37,196 nucleotides of DNA from an uncultured Eubacteriales bacterium (GTDB lineage Bacteria > Bacillota > Clostridia > Oscillospirales > Acutalibacteraceae). The position numbers and the translations under genes were made by a program. Below the pieces are notes generated by a model. That model was not told where the DNA came from and made no database searches. It saw nothing but the letters and a program-made list of their open reading frames with translations. Shown piece by piece: positions 16,466 to 24,786 of this stretch. The DNA lies in NCBI GenBank assembly GCA_900317985.1, contig ONJD01000005.1, forward strand, positions 1-37,196, read 5' to 3'. How positions within the stretch are numbered: position 1 is the first letter of the stretch; each line of letters starts with the position of its first letter.

Positions 16466-17464
16466 TTAGCTCCAGGGGCTCGGGATGAACAGTTTCTCGT
16501 AGACCCGGAGGGCGTAGCGGTCGCTCATGCCGGAGATGTAGTCGCAGGCGCCCCGTTCCGGGGATTCCTCTTCGGCGATCTGCCGGTAGTCGCCCGGCAT
16601 CTCTTCGGGATGAGTCGCAAAGTAGTCGTAGAGGTTCTGCACGACGAGGACGGCTTTCCCCTCTTCGCCCTTGCAGACGGGGTTGGTGTAGACGTTGTCG
16701 AACATGTAGGCGTTCAGCTCGTCGTAGGCCTCCTGGACGAGCGGGTCCATCCGGATGTCCCCGCCGGTCGTGTTCTTGAGCGTCGAGAGGACGAGCGTGT
16801 TGATGCGCTCGCTCTTGCTCTTCCCGAGGACTTCCCGGAAGTGGGTCGGCAGGTCCTCCTCGGTGAAGAGGCCCGCGCGGATGGCGTCGTCGATGTCGTG
16901 GTTCAGGTAGGCGACCCGGTCGGCGTGGCGGACAAGGCGGCCTTCGAGCGTGGCGGCCCACTCGCCTTTCGTGTGGTTCAGGATGCCGTCCCGGACCTCC
17001 CAGGTGAGGTTCAGGCCGCGGCCGTTCCGCTCGATGCGGTCGACGACCCGCAGGCTCTGTTCATAGTGCTTGAACCCGTCCGGGAACACCGCGTCCAGCG
17101 CCCGCTCTCCGGCGTGGCCGAAGGGCGTGTGGCCGAGGTCGTGGCCGAGGGCGATGGCCTCGGTCAGGTCCTCATTGACCCGGAGGCCTCTGGCGAGGGT
17201 GCGCGCGATCTGCGTGACCTCGAGCGTATGGGTGAGGCGGGTCCGGTAGTGATCTCCGTACGGAGACAAAAAGACCTGGGTCTTGTGCTGCAGACGCCGG
17301 AAAGCGTTGCAGTGGATGATCCGGTCCCGGTCTCTCTGATAGGCGGTCCGGACGTCATCGTCGGGGTCCTCGACGGCGCGGCCTCTCGTCTCCCGGCACT
17401 TCTGCGCGTACTCGGAGAGGTAGCGGTCTTCCAGTTGCAGGGTCAGTTCCCGCGGACAGTCCAT
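16466..17464 (-). CDS. dgt: dGTPase-like HD-domain triphosphohydrolase
   Basis: This belongs to the deoxyguanosinetriphosphate triphosphohydrolase family, which cleaves dNTPs to deoxynucleosides and triphosphate and so trims the dNTP pool. The 332 residues have the HD metal site: H79 in RLTHTLEV, and H108/D109 in GHDLGH, followed by TPFGHAGE. The N-terminal RRLQHKTQVF segment is typical of the short Gram-positive version. GAGG lies 7 nt before the ATG. It is 17 nt after the U32 gene and 15 nt before dnaG; placement beside primase is common in Clostridia and fits a role in replication-linked dNTP control. The exact nucleotide preference cannot be read from sequence. Confidence 0.9.
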   Translation of the reverse strand: MDCPRELTLQLEDRYLSEYAQKCRETRGRAVEDPDDDVRTAYQRDRDRIIHCNAFRRLQHKTQVFLSPYGDHYRTRLTHTLEVTQIARTLARGLRVNEDLTEAIALGHDLGHTPFGHAGERALDAVFPDGFKHYEQSLRVVDRIERNGRGLNLTWEVRDGILNHTKGEWAATLEGRLVRHADRVAYLNHDIDDAIRAGLFTEEDLPTHFREVLGKSKSERINTLVLSTLKNTTGGDIRMDPLVQEAYDELNAYMFDNVYTNPVCKGEEGKAVLVVQNLYDYFATHPEEMPGDYRQIAEEESPERGACDYISGMSDRYALRVYEKLFIPSPWS

Positions 17465-17481
17465 AGGTTCGCCTCTTTCTG

Positions 17482-18717
17482 TCAGTTCTGTTTTTGCATC
17501 CGCAGGACGGAGCCCGGAGGGATCATCCGGTCGCAGCGGATCCTGATGGTGGCCATCGGGTTGGGAGCGACGTCGACGGCCTCCCCCGCTTCGTTGAACA
17601 TCTCTGTCACGGTCAGTTCAAAGGGCGGGACGCCCGGCGACATGACTTCCAGTACATCGCCTTTGAAAAAGCGGTTGCGCTGGGTGACGGTGACGAATTC
17701 TCCGTCGGAGGACAGGACGTTCGCGATGACGTCCCAGTTGCGGATATAGATGCCGTCGTAATAGATGTGCGCATCTTTTTCCGGCGGCCCGAAGTAGAAT
17801 CCCGTGCAGTAGTCGCGGTAGCTGATCTTCCGGACTTCGTCGACGATCCACTGTTCCGGCCGGTAGTCGGCGGTCGGGTCCTTTAAATAGCCGTCGATGG
17901 CGGCGCGGTAGGCGTTCGTGACCGCGCCCACGTAGAACGCGGACTTGGCCCGGCCCTCGATCTTGAAGCTCGTGATGCCGGCGTCCACCAGCTCGGGGAT
18001 GTGCTCGATGAGGCACATGTCCTGCGAGTTCAGGAAGTAGGTGCCGTGTTCCCCTTCGGTGATCTCGAAGTACTCGCCGGGGCGCTTTTCTTCCATCAGA
18101 TGGTACTGCCAGCGGCAGGGCTGGGCGCATTCGCCCCGGTTGCCGTCCCGCCCCGTCATGTAGTTCGACAGGAGGCAGCGGCCGGAGACGGACATGCACA
18201 TGGCGCCGTGGACGAAGGCTTCGATCTCGAGGTCCTTCGGGGTCTTCGCGCGGACTTCCCGGATCTCTTCGAGGGAGCACTCCCGGGCCATGACGACCCG
18301 TTTCGCGCCCATCTCATAAAGGGTGTTCGCGGTCAGGTAGTTGACAACACCCGCCTGAGTCGACATGTGGATGTCGACCCCGGGGGCGTGTTTCTGCGCG
18401 AGTTTCATGACGCCCACGTCCGCGATGATGAACGCGTCGACGCCGGCGTCTTTGGCGCGGGACAGGAACGCGGGAAGCTGCTCGAGTTCGTCATTGCGCG
18501 GCAGTGTGTTCACCGTCAGATGGACACGGACGCCCTTCGCGTGACAATCCCGGACCGCTTCGGCAAGGCCCTCTTCCGTGAAGTTGGAAGGCGCGGCCCG
18601 CATGCCGAATTCCTGTCCGCCGAGATATACGGCGTCCGCCCCGTAGAGCAGAGCCGCGTCCAGACGCTCCCGGTCCCCCGCGGGGGCCAGGAGCTCCGGG
18701 ATCCTGATCTGTTTCAA
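17482..18717 (-). CDS. U32 family protein, probable tRNA hydroxylation factor (TrhP-like; TTG start)
   Basis: It was historically called collagenase-like peptidase U32. The signature EAFVHGAMCMSVSGRCLLS region (167-185) is exact. C174, C181, C197 and C201 form a four-cysteine set of the sort that binds an iron-sulfur cluster in this family. Relatives (TrhP in E. coli, YrrN/YrrO in B. subtilis) make 5-hydroxyuridine at tRNA position 34; others hydroxylate 23S rRNA or ubiquinone precursors. Here the neighbour is mltG, as yrrL is to yrrN/yrrO in Bacillus, which favours TrhP. The start codon seen is TTG at 18717 with AAGGAG 8 nt upstream. The methyltransferase yrrM found in Bacillus is absent. 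Confidence 0.85.
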   Translation of the reverse strand: MKQIRIPELLAPAGDRERLDAALLYGADAVYLGGQEFGMRAAPSNFTEEGLAEAVRDCHAKGVRVHLTVNTLPRNDELEQLPAFLSRAKDAGVDAFIIADVGVMKLAQKHAPGVDIHMSTQAGVVNYLTANTLYEMGAKRVVMARECSLEEIREVRAKTPKDLEIEAFVHGAMCMSVSGRCLLSNYMTGRDGNRGECAQPCRWQYHLMEEKRPGEYFEITEGEHGTYFLNSQDMCLIEHIPELVDAGITSFKIEGRAKSAFYVGAVTNAYRAAIDGYLKDPTADYRPEQWIVDEVRKISYRDYCTGFYFGPPEKDAHIYYDGIYIRNWDVIANVLSSDGEFVTVTQRNRFFKGDVLEVMSPGVPPFELTVTEMFNEAGEAVDVAPNPMATIRIRCDRMIPPGSVLRMQKQN

Positions 18718-18729
18718 AAAGCAGTCTCC

Positions 18730-20448
18730 TTACGCTTCTTCTTCCTCTTCGGTGCCGCCGGTGGTCAGAGCGTTATAGACGTTCTGGTTCTGCTCCGTTG
18801 CGGTGCGGGCGGCGTAGAGGTTGCCCTCGTCGTCGTGGGCGAAGAAGTAGTAGTTCGTGCTGGCAGGCCAGAGGACCGCCTTGATGGCGTCGTCGCCCGG
18901 GCTGCAGATGGGACCGACCGGGAGGCCTTTGCAGACATAGGTGCTGTAGCGGTTCCGGTACAGGTTGTAGTCTCCGGCGCTGGCGCCCGGCTTGATGTAG
19001 GTGTTGACGTAGTAGTTCGTGGCGTCAGACTGAAGGGACGGGTACGCGGACGAGTTGAGTCGGTTGTAGAAGACCGAGGCGATGACCGCCATGTTGTCCG
19101 GGTTGCTGTCTTCCTTCTGGACGATGGAGGCGAGCGTGATGACGTCGTCCATCGACATGTTGAGTTCTCTGGCTCTCGACGCGTAGGAGTCGGACCACTT
19201 GTCGTGGAAGTTGCCGAGCAGTTTGGAGACGACGCTGGAGGCGTCTTCGCCGACATAGAACTCGTACGTATCGGGGTACATGTAGCCCTCCAGCAGGTGG
19301 TAACGCTGATCGCCGTTCGCGATGTCCTTGACGAAGTCGTAGTTGTAGGTGGCGACGTTCGTGGCCTTCAGGAAGTCGGACTTCGAACAGACCTTGGACT
19401 CTTCGAGCTTCTCGGCGATCTGCTCGACCGTGAAGCCTTCGGGGAAGGTGATCTCGACGGTGTCGCGTTTCTGCGTGGCGGTACAGGTGGACAGCATCTT
19501 TTCGATGCCCATGTCCGGGGTCAGGGTGAACTCACCCTTCAGGTACTTCTCGTTATCGTTGCGGATGCCCGACGTGGTGGCGATGAACAGCTTGCACACG
19601 GTACTGTGCTTGATGAGCCCGGCACGGTCGAACTTGCCGATGAGTTTGTTGGTGGTGTCCCCTTCTTCGACGACGATGACTTTTTCCTTGTCGCTGCGGG
19701 CGAAGCCGAGGATGTCGTTGATGCAGGACGTCCAGTGGATGGCGAGGAGAAGGGCGATGAGCACGATCAGGATTTTATAGGCCGCTTCTCTGCGCTTCGG
19801 TTCGGACTGGACACTGCGGACGGTGGGGCCGATCTGAGAGAGCATGTAGCCCGCTTTCTCTTTGCCCGACATGCCCTTCATGTTGTTGCGGCGGCGGTAC
19901 GCGTTCTCGGCCGTGCGGCGGCGCATGTCCTGCATGGACCGCTTCGTGTCGGAGATGTAGACGGCGCCCTTGTTGCCGATGTTGTCGAGGACGTTCTTCG
20001 CAGCGGCGGAGGTGTCGACCTTTCTGGCGACGGGCTCCTGAGCCTTGTTCTGCGCCTGTGCCTCATACCCCTCCGGAGGCAGCGGAGTAAAGACCAGCTT
20101 GTCCGATACCTTGCCGGCATCGGCCTGAGCAGTCCTGCTGCGTGCGGGGGCAGTGGTTTTCCGTCCCCGTTTCGCCGTCGGCTTGTTCGCGCGGCCGGCC
20201 AGCGGGTTCTTCAGCCCTTTGCTGCCGGTCTTCGCGGGACGGGACTTTGCGGGTTCCTTCGCGCGGGACGCGTTAGACGCGGAACGTCTGCGGGCAGTCG
20301 GCCGCGAAGCCGTCTGCCGTCTGGCAGCAGCGCTCGGGGTCGAAGGCTCCGGAGAGGTTCCCGGTTCCGCCTTCTGGAAGTAGACTTTTTCGAGTTCTTC
20401 CAGGCTGCGGCCCGTTTCCGGGGCGTAACGTTCATTTCGTTCGGACAT
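18730..20448 (-). CDS. mltG: MltG-type endolytic murein transglycosylase with long basic N-terminal extension
   Basis: MltG cleaves nascent glycan strands at the membrane and so sets strand length. Residues 1-222 form an unusual cytoplasmic part rich in Arg, Lys, Ala, Pro and Ser, with almost no hydrophobic segment. One membrane helix (about 223-240) follows, then a LysM-like subdomain (EEGDTTNKLI) and the YceG catalytic domain. The conserved LEGYMYPDTYEF and ASIVQKED motifs are present; the second acidic residue of the latter should be the catalytic Glu, while Gln replaces the preceding Glu of E. coli. The tail is five consecutive Glu and an Ala. AAGGAG lies before the ATG. 572 residues is long for the family (about 340-380). 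Confidence 0.92.
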   Translation of the reverse strand: MSERNERYAPETGRSLEELEKVYFQKAEPGTSPEPSTPSAAARRQTASRPTARRRSASNASRAKEPAKSRPAKTGSKGLKNPLAGRANKPTAKRGRKTTAPARSRTAQADAGKVSDKLVFTPLPPEGYEAQAQNKAQEPVARKVDTSAAAKNVLDNIGNKGAVYISDTKRSMQDMRRRTAENAYRRRNNMKGMSGKEKAGYMLSQIGPTVRSVQSEPKRREAAYKILIVLIALLLAIHWTSCINDILGFARSDKEKVIVVEEGDTTNKLIGKFDRAGLIKHSTVCKLFIATTSGIRNDNEKYLKGEFTLTPDMGIEKMLSTCTATQKRDTVEITFPEGFTVEQIAEKLEESKVCSKSDFLKATNVATYNYDFVKDIANGDQRYHLLEGYMYPDTYEFYVGEDASSVVSKLLGNFHDKWSDSYASRARELNMSMDDVITLASIVQKEDSNPDNMAVIASVFYNRLNSSAYPSLQSDATNYYVNTYIKPGASAGDYNLYRNRYSTYVCKGLPVGPICSPGDDAIKAVLWPASTNYYFFAHDDEGNLYAARTATEQNQNVYNALTTGGTEEEEEA

Positions 20449-20487
20449 TCGTTTCGTGCTCCTTAATCCAAAAATCTCTTTTGTCGA

Positions 20488-21033
20488 TCAAAGCTGATAC
20501 TGCATATTGGCGAGGACCGTGTGCGCTGCCTCTCTGCCCACGAAGCGGGCGGCGATGGCTTCGCCGAAGAGATGCGCCGCGCCGGCGCCCTTTCCGGTGA
20601 TGACGTTTCCGTCTTCCGTGACACTGTCTGCCGTGTAAACCGCTCCCGTCAGTTCGGTCTCGAACCCGGGGAAGCAGGTCGCTTTCTTACCGTTCAGATA
20701 TCCGAGGTGGCCCAGAACGGAGGGGGCCGCACAGATGGCCGCCGTCAGAAGACCGTTGTCCCGGCAGTACCGGAGATAGTCTTTGACGAGGTCGGAGGCC
20801 TCGAGGTTCTTCGTCCCGGGCATGCCGCCGGGAAGGATGACCCCGTCGAGGTCATTGCCCTTGACCGCGTCTTCGATGACGAGGTCCGCGGTCACCGGGA
20901 CTCCGTGAGAGCCGGTGACGACCGGGCCGGTCACGCCGACGGTCTTCGTCTCCACGCCTGCGCGGCGCAGGACGTCGAGCGTGCCGAGCGCTTCGATCTC
21001 TTCGAAGCCCTCTGCCAGAAACAGATAGAGCAT
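20488..21033 (-). CDS. DJ-1/PfpI family protein (class I glutamine amidotransferase-like)
   Basis: 181 residues matching the DJ-1/ThiJ subgroup. The N-terminal AEGFEEIE segment supplies the acidic partner (E14, matching DJ-1 E18). The nucleophile elbow AICAAP has C101, and GGMPGTKNL is also typical. Members act in protein or methylglyoxal repair or as redox-sensitive chaperones; the substrate cannot be told from sequence. The start is the ATG at 21033, next to AAAAGGAGG; a longer reading frame upstream overlaps the preceding gene and is not supported. It lies 14 nt after the GNAT gene and 39 nt before mltG, so it is part of the same operon. Confidence 0.9.
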   Translation of the reverse strand: MLYLFLAEGFEEIEALGTLDVLRRAGVETKTVGVTGPVVTGSHGVPVTADLVIEDAVKGNDLDGVILPGGMPGTKNLEASDLVKDYLRYCRDNGLLTAAICAAPSVLGHLGYLNGKKATCFPGFETELTGAVYTADSVTEDGNVITGKGAGAAHLFGEAIAARFVGREAAHTVLANMQYQL

Positions 21034-21047
21034 CTCGGTTCCTCCTT

Positions 21048-21965
21048 TTACAGATCCTGCCCGGGGGCCGGACCGATGTAAGCGTTCTTCATGGTGCGTT
21101 CCGCCTTGACCGCCCGTTTCGAGACCGCGAGGTCCATGCCGGCGCGGCCGGTGGACGTCCGCCCGCCCCGCAGGCTGTCGAAGGCCGGAAGGTTCAGGAT
21201 GTACTGGTCGGCCTCCACTTCGGAGAGCTTCTGGAGAAGTCTGCCCGGAGCGTCTGCCGCGCACAGTTCCCGAACGGTCAGGACCGTGTCGCCGGTGTCA
21301 TCGGTCGACAGGTCGTACAGCACATAGCCGTCCTCGAGAAGGATGGTCTTCCCTCCCCGGTAGGCGTGCTCGAACACGAGGTACTGAAGGGTCTGCCGGT
21401 CGAACTCGACGTGGGAGCCGCCCTTCAGAGCGGCAAGCCGCGCGGCCTGCATTTCGACGGGGACGAACCCGGCGGCTTCGGAGGCCTCTTCCTCCGGCAG
21501 TTCCATCTTCTCGACCATCGCGAGCAGCTGTTCCCGGTCGAGCTGGGTCGTCTTCAGGTAGAAGTTCGCCCGGAAGCCGAAACGGGAAAAGTATTTGTAG
21601 AGGTCGTTGTCGGAGGGAACGAGCACCAGAAAATCGATGTCCCGTTCTTCGCAAAGGGTCCGGCAGTAGCGGATGATCTGCCCCATGTACCCTTTCCGGC
21701 GGCAGTCCGGATGGGTGGCGGCAGCAAAGAAATAATATGCGGAATAGCTCTCGTCGCCGATGCGGAGCGTCGTCTCCATGAGATAGGCGCCGGCGACGGC
21801 CTTGCCGTCTTCCCGGTATACGACCGTGCGGTCGGTGTCGGCGATGAGGGTCTGGATGTTTCGGATCATGGGAGCCGGGGCCCCGAACGACAGGGTCCAC
21901 AGTTCGGCTAAAGTTTCAAGGTCTGCCCCGGAAGCCAGCCCGGGACCGGAGAGGATCGTTTCCAC
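21048..21965 (-). CDS. GNAT family N-acetyltransferase (GTG start)
   Basis: 305 residues. The N-terminal half is a GNAT fold: a beta-strand with SAYYFFAAATHPDCRRKGYMG (about 79-99) forms motif A with the acetyl-CoA pyrophosphate loop RRKGYMG, and LYKYFSRFGF forms motif B. The C-terminal half (about 155-305) is less clear and may be a second domain, as in Eis-like enzymes. The substrate is unknown. The start seen is GTG at 21965, with GGAGG 6 nt upstream. It sits between tmk (42 nt) and the DJ-1-like gene (14 nt). I see no link to replication and regard its place in this operon as unexplained. Confidence 0.85.
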   Translation of the reverse strand: METILSGPGLASGADLETLAELWTLSFGAPAPMIRNIQTLIADTDRTVVYREDGKAVAGAYLMETTLRIGDESYSAYYFFAAATHPDCRRKGYMGQIIRYCRTLCEERDIDFLVLVPSDNDLYKYFSRFGFRANFYLKTTQLDREQLLAMVEKMELPEEEASEAAGFVPVEMQAARLAALKGGSHVEFDRQTLQYLVFEHAYRGGKTILLEDGYVLYDLSTDDTGDTVLTVRELCAADAPGRLLQKLSEVEADQYILNLPAFDSLRGGRTSTGRAGMDLAVSKRAVKAERTMKNAYIGPAPGQDL

Positions 21966-22007
21966 GTGCAGCCTCCGTTCCAGTTGAGAGTTTGGTATCG
22001 GTCGCGG

Positions 22008-22664
22008 TCAGCGGGTGGCCTCGGCGTACACATCGGCGGCGATGGCGTCGATGGTGCGGGGCTCTTCCCCTTCCCAGCATCGGACGACGGACCAGTTCCA
22101 GCGCTCCGCCGTGTAGAGTGCCGCTTCCCGGCAGGCGTTCAGGAACTGCACGTTGCGCTCGTGCACGTCTTTCTTCGCCTCATCGCCTTCGTAGCGGCGG
22201 GACATCATCTTCTGTGAGACCTCGACGGGCATGTCGAGGAAGATGACCCGGTCGGGTCTCGGCAGTCCGAGCTTCCCGAATTCATAATCGTCTGCCCAGG
22301 TGAGGAAGGCGTCCCACTCTTCTTTCGGGAGCTTCGTCATCTGGTAGATGGGGTTCGAGGTCGTGTACCGGTCCGCCAGGATGAGCGAGCCGGCGTCATA
22401 GTCCTTCTTCCAGTCGAGGAGGAAGCTCGCGACCCGGTCCACCGCGTAGAAGCTCGAAGCGGCATAGGCGTTGACCGCCTGCGGGTCGTTCCCGAAGTCT
22501 CCGGCAAGGTACTGCCGGACCAGAGTCGAGGACGGGGCATCATAGTCGGGCAGCTTGATCTGCCGGACCGTTTCGCCGGCCGCGAGGAGCGCTTCCCTCA
22601 GCCGTTCGGTCTGGGTGGATTTCCCGGAGCCGTCAAGGCCTTCGAGCACCAGCAGTCGTCCCAT
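22008..22664 (-). CDS. tmk: Thymidylate kinase
   Basis: TMK phosphorylates dTMP to dTDP for DNA synthesis. The 218 residues have the P-loop GLDGSGKST (9-17), the LADRYTTSN segment (DRY motif) and a basic lid region (SRRYEGDEAKKDVHERN). The TTSN after DRY differs from the usual VDSS, which resembles a clostridial subgroup. The ATG follows AGAAGGAG. It is the first gene of the eight-gene unit that ends with rpoD, so dTTP supply, dNTP degradation (dgt), primase and sigma factor share a transcript. A standard promoter lies 60-90 nt upstream. Confidence 0.93.
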   Translation of the reverse strand: MGRLLVLEGLDGSGKSTQTERLREALLAAGETVRQIKLPDYDAPSSTLVRQYLAGDFGNDPQAVNAYAASSFYAVDRVASFLLDWKKDYDAGSLILADRYTTSNPIYQMTKLPKEEWDAFLTWADDYEFGKLGLPRPDRVIFLDMPVEVSQKMMSRRYEGDEAKKDVHERNVQFLNACREAALYTAERWNWSVVRCWEGEEPRTIDAIAADVYAEATR

Positions 22665-22725
22665 GGCCGTTCTCCTTCTCTCTTATAAATAGACATACTT
22701 TTACATATAAAATATAGACTAAAGT

Positions 22726-22754
22726 ATTATAGCAAACCCTGACAGATGAAACAA
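22726..22754 (-). promoter_or_regulatory. Sigma-A promoter of the tmk-rpoD operon
   Basis: On the minus strand TTGTTT (22749-22754), a 17-nt spacer and a consensus TATAAT (22726-22731) are seen. The expected start is near 22719, giving a leader of about 55 nt before tmk. No other strong promoter was seen in the short gaps down to rpoD. Confidence 0.85.
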
Positions 22755-22780
22755 GACTTGACAGGCGAAAAATTAAAAAA

Positions 22781-22810
22781 GGACACCCGGGAAGGTGTCC
22801 TCTTTTTTCG
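22781..22810. terminator. Terminator of nnr (bidirectional shape)
   Basis: A 7-bp stem (GGACACC with GGTGTCC) with a 6-nt loop is flanked by an A-run at 22775-22780 and a T-run after 22801. On the minus strand it ends the nnr transcript and insulates the tmk promoter just beyond it. Confidence 0.85.
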
Positions 22811-22827
22811 TTTTTCGATCGATGAAA

Positions 22828-24348
22828 TCACGGCAAAACGAACGGCAGCGCCTCGATGAGATCGGTCGCGAGAACGCTCCGAAGCGACCGGTCAAGGGCA
22901 CAGAATTCGGCCGATTTTCCGTGATAATACGCGGCTGCGGCAGCCGCCTCAAACGGGGCCGTCCCCTGCGCGAGGAAGGCGCCGAGAATGCCGGAAAGGG
23001 TGTCCCCGCTGCCGCCTTTGGCAAGGCCTTCGTTCCCCGTGGTGTTCACAAAAATATTTTCCGTTTCAAAGGACGCAATAACGGTGTCGGGGCCCTTCAG
23101 GAGGACCGTGACGCCGTACTCATCGGCAAATGATTTTGCCGCCGAAACGCGGTCGGAGAGGAGCTCGGAGACCGGTGTTCCGGTGAGTTTCGCCATCTCT
23201 CCCGGGTGGGGCGTCAGCACGGTCGGAGCCGTCCGCGCCTTCAGGACGGACAGGTCTCCCGCGAGGTTGTTGAGGGCGTCCGCGTCAAGGAGGACCGGGC
23301 CGTCGAACATCTTTAACAGGTCGGTCAGGACCGCGCGGACGTCGTCGCTCTGACCGAGGCCGCAACCCGCCACCAGGACGGTCGCTTTCTCCAGAAAACC
23401 GTTCAAGACCGGAAGAGCATCGACGGAGATCGTCCCGTCAGACGCGGCCGGGAGCGGCAGGCTCATGGCCTCCGTGAGGTGCGAAGAAACGGCCGGGTAA
23501 GCCGGTTCCGGGTAGGCGGCGGTCAGGAGACCGGCGCCGGCGCGGAGGGCCGCGTTCGCGCAGAGGCAGGCGGCTCCGGGCATACGGTAACTGCCGCAGA
23601 GCGACAGGATGTGACCGGCATCGTTTTTATGGGCGGTGCGGGAACGGACAGGCAGGAGCGCTGCCGCCTCTTCCCCGTCCAGCGTGTGGAGACGGGGCGT
23701 GACCGCCGCGTAAGATTCGGGGAGGAGACCGATGTCGAGGATGCGTACATCGCCGCAGTACTCCCTTGCGGGGTACAGGACATGCAGCGGTTTCAGGGTG
23801 CTGATGGCGATGGTCCACGCCGCTTTTACAGCGGTCCCGAGGACCTCGCCGGTGTCCGTCACGACACCGCTCGGAACATCGATGCTGACCGTGTCTCCGG
23901 GGGCTTCGTTCATCGCCGAAAAGACCTCCGACTGGAGCTCGTTCGCGGCGCCCCGGAAGCCGATGCCGAACATGCAATCGACCAGTACCTGCGCGGTTTT
24001 CACGGCCTCCTCCGCCTCCGGAGTGCCCCAGGAAAACATGGGTACGGCAAGGTCGTTCGCGCGCCGGAAATTCTCGATGGCGTCGGCCGCTTTCGGCTCG
24101 CCAAATGCCAGCACGGCACAGACGTCATAACCGGCCCGCAGGAGCTTCCGGGCGATGACGAATCCATCGCCTCCGTTCTTCCCGCTGCCGCAGACGACGG
24201 TGACCGGGCCGTCCTCCGGAGCGTACTCGTCCATGATGAGGCCGGCACAGCCGGACCCCGCCTTCTCCATGAGGGCGAGGAACTTCGTCCCGATCTCGTC
24301 TTCTCTGACTTCGATGGCGCGGATCTCGTCCGCTGTCGTAATGATCAT
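22828..24348 (-). CDS. nnr: Bifunctional NAD(P)HX epimerase / ADP-dependent NAD(P)HX dehydratase
   Basis: Metabolite repair enzyme: the N-terminal YjeF-type domain (about 1-215) epimerises R- to S-NAD(P)HX, and the C-terminal ribokinase-like domain (about 225-505) dehydrates S-NAD(P)HX back to NAD(P)H. Seen are GSGKNGGDGFVIAR (54-67) in the first domain, and LTPHPGEMAKLTG and GGSGDTLSGILGAF in the second. The 506 residues match the fused form. The ATG at 24348 has AAGGAG with good spacing. It is a single-gene unit divergent from pheST and ended by its own terminator. Confidence 0.96.
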   Translation of the reverse strand: MIITTADEIRAIEVREDEIGTKFLALMEKAGSGCAGLIMDEYAPEDGPVTVVCGSGKNGGDGFVIARKLLRAGYDVCAVLAFGEPKAADAIENFRRANDLAVPMFSWGTPEAEEAVKTAQVLVDCMFGIGFRGAANELQSEVFSAMNEAPGDTVSIDVPSGVVTDTGEVLGTAVKAAWTIAISTLKPLHVLYPAREYCGDVRILDIGLLPESYAAVTPRLHTLDGEEAAALLPVRSRTAHKNDAGHILSLCGSYRMPGAACLCANAALRAGAGLLTAAYPEPAYPAVSSHLTEAMSLPLPAASDGTISVDALPVLNGFLEKATVLVAGCGLGQSDDVRAVLTDLLKMFDGPVLLDADALNNLAGDLSVLKARTAPTVLTPHPGEMAKLTGTPVSELLSDRVSAAKSFADEYGVTVLLKGPDTVIASFETENIFVNTTGNEGLAKGGSGDTLSGILGAFLAQGTAPFEAAAAAAYYHGKSAEFCALDRSLRSVLATDLIEALPFVLP

Positions 24349-24381
24349 GGTCCGTCTCCTTCACTGTGTATCACTGTACCC

Positions 24382-24390
24382 ATCGTATCA
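24382..24390 (-). promoter_or_regulatory. Weak candidate promoter of nnr
   Basis: On the minus strand an extended -10 (TGA followed by TACGAT) lies 34 nt before the nnr ATG. No good -35 is seen at 16-18 nt, so this is tentative. Confidence 0.3.
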
Positions 24391-24422
24391 CACCGGCTCC
24401 GTTCCCGCCACCAAAAAATAGA

Positions 24423-24451
24423 TTGAATTATTCCATGCAATGTAGTAAAAT
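24423..24451 (+). promoter_or_regulatory. Sigma-A promoter of the T-box-pheST unit
   Basis: TTGAAT (24423-24428), a 17-nt spacer and TAAAAT (24446-24451) are seen. The start would be near 24458, directly before the T-box leader. Confidence 0.75.
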
Positions 24452-24469
24452 ACATGCAATATCGTTAAA

Positions 24470-24716
24470 CGCGAAGACGGAGAGAGTACGCTGTTCTCCG
24501 ACAGACAGAGAGGGCCCGCCACCGGCTGAAAACGGGCCTCTGCCAAAAACAGCGGAAGTTCACTCCCGAGCGGCTTTTCCGAACGCCTTCCGGTCAGTAA
24601 GAAAAGACGGATGCCCTCGTTACCGGGCGCAAAGAGTCCGCTTTGCAAAAGCGGGAATCTGGGTGGTACCGCGGAGTCACGACTTCGTCCCAAGGTGGGG
24701 CGGGGTCCTTTTTATT
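24470..24716 (+). promoter_or_regulatory. T-box riboswitch sensing uncharged tRNA-Phe
   Basis: The leader of pheS has the T-box sequence GGGTGGTACCGCGG at 24661-24674. Its TGGT bulge would pair with an ACCA tRNA end, which fits tRNA-Phe. In stem I an AGTA (24485-24488) faces GGAAG followed by the specifier TTC (24559-24561, a Phe codon). CGCTGTT (24489-24495) pairs with AACAGCG (24548-24554) just above this loop. The terminator stem shares its 5' CGTCCC (24686-24691) with the antiterminator, so the two are mutually exclusive. Uncharged tRNA-Phe should favour readthrough. This leader fills most of the 438-nt gene-free gap. Confidence 0.95.
24681..24714 (+). terminator. T-box-controlled terminator before pheS
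   Basis: An 11-bp stem with G-U pairs (24681-24691 with 24697-24707) closes a 5-nt loop and is followed by CTTTTTATT. Confidence 0.88.
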
Positions 24717-24786
24717 GCTCTTCTTTCTCCCCGCACGAACGACCCGATCGAAAAAAGAGACGAACTTTTGAAAGGAAGCAGATAGC

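Noticed and set aside
20488..21264. Longer 258-codon start for the DJ-1-like gene
   Set aside because: The extra 77 residues overlap the GNAT gene in another frame and are unlike the family; the ATG at 21033 has an excellent ribosome binding site.
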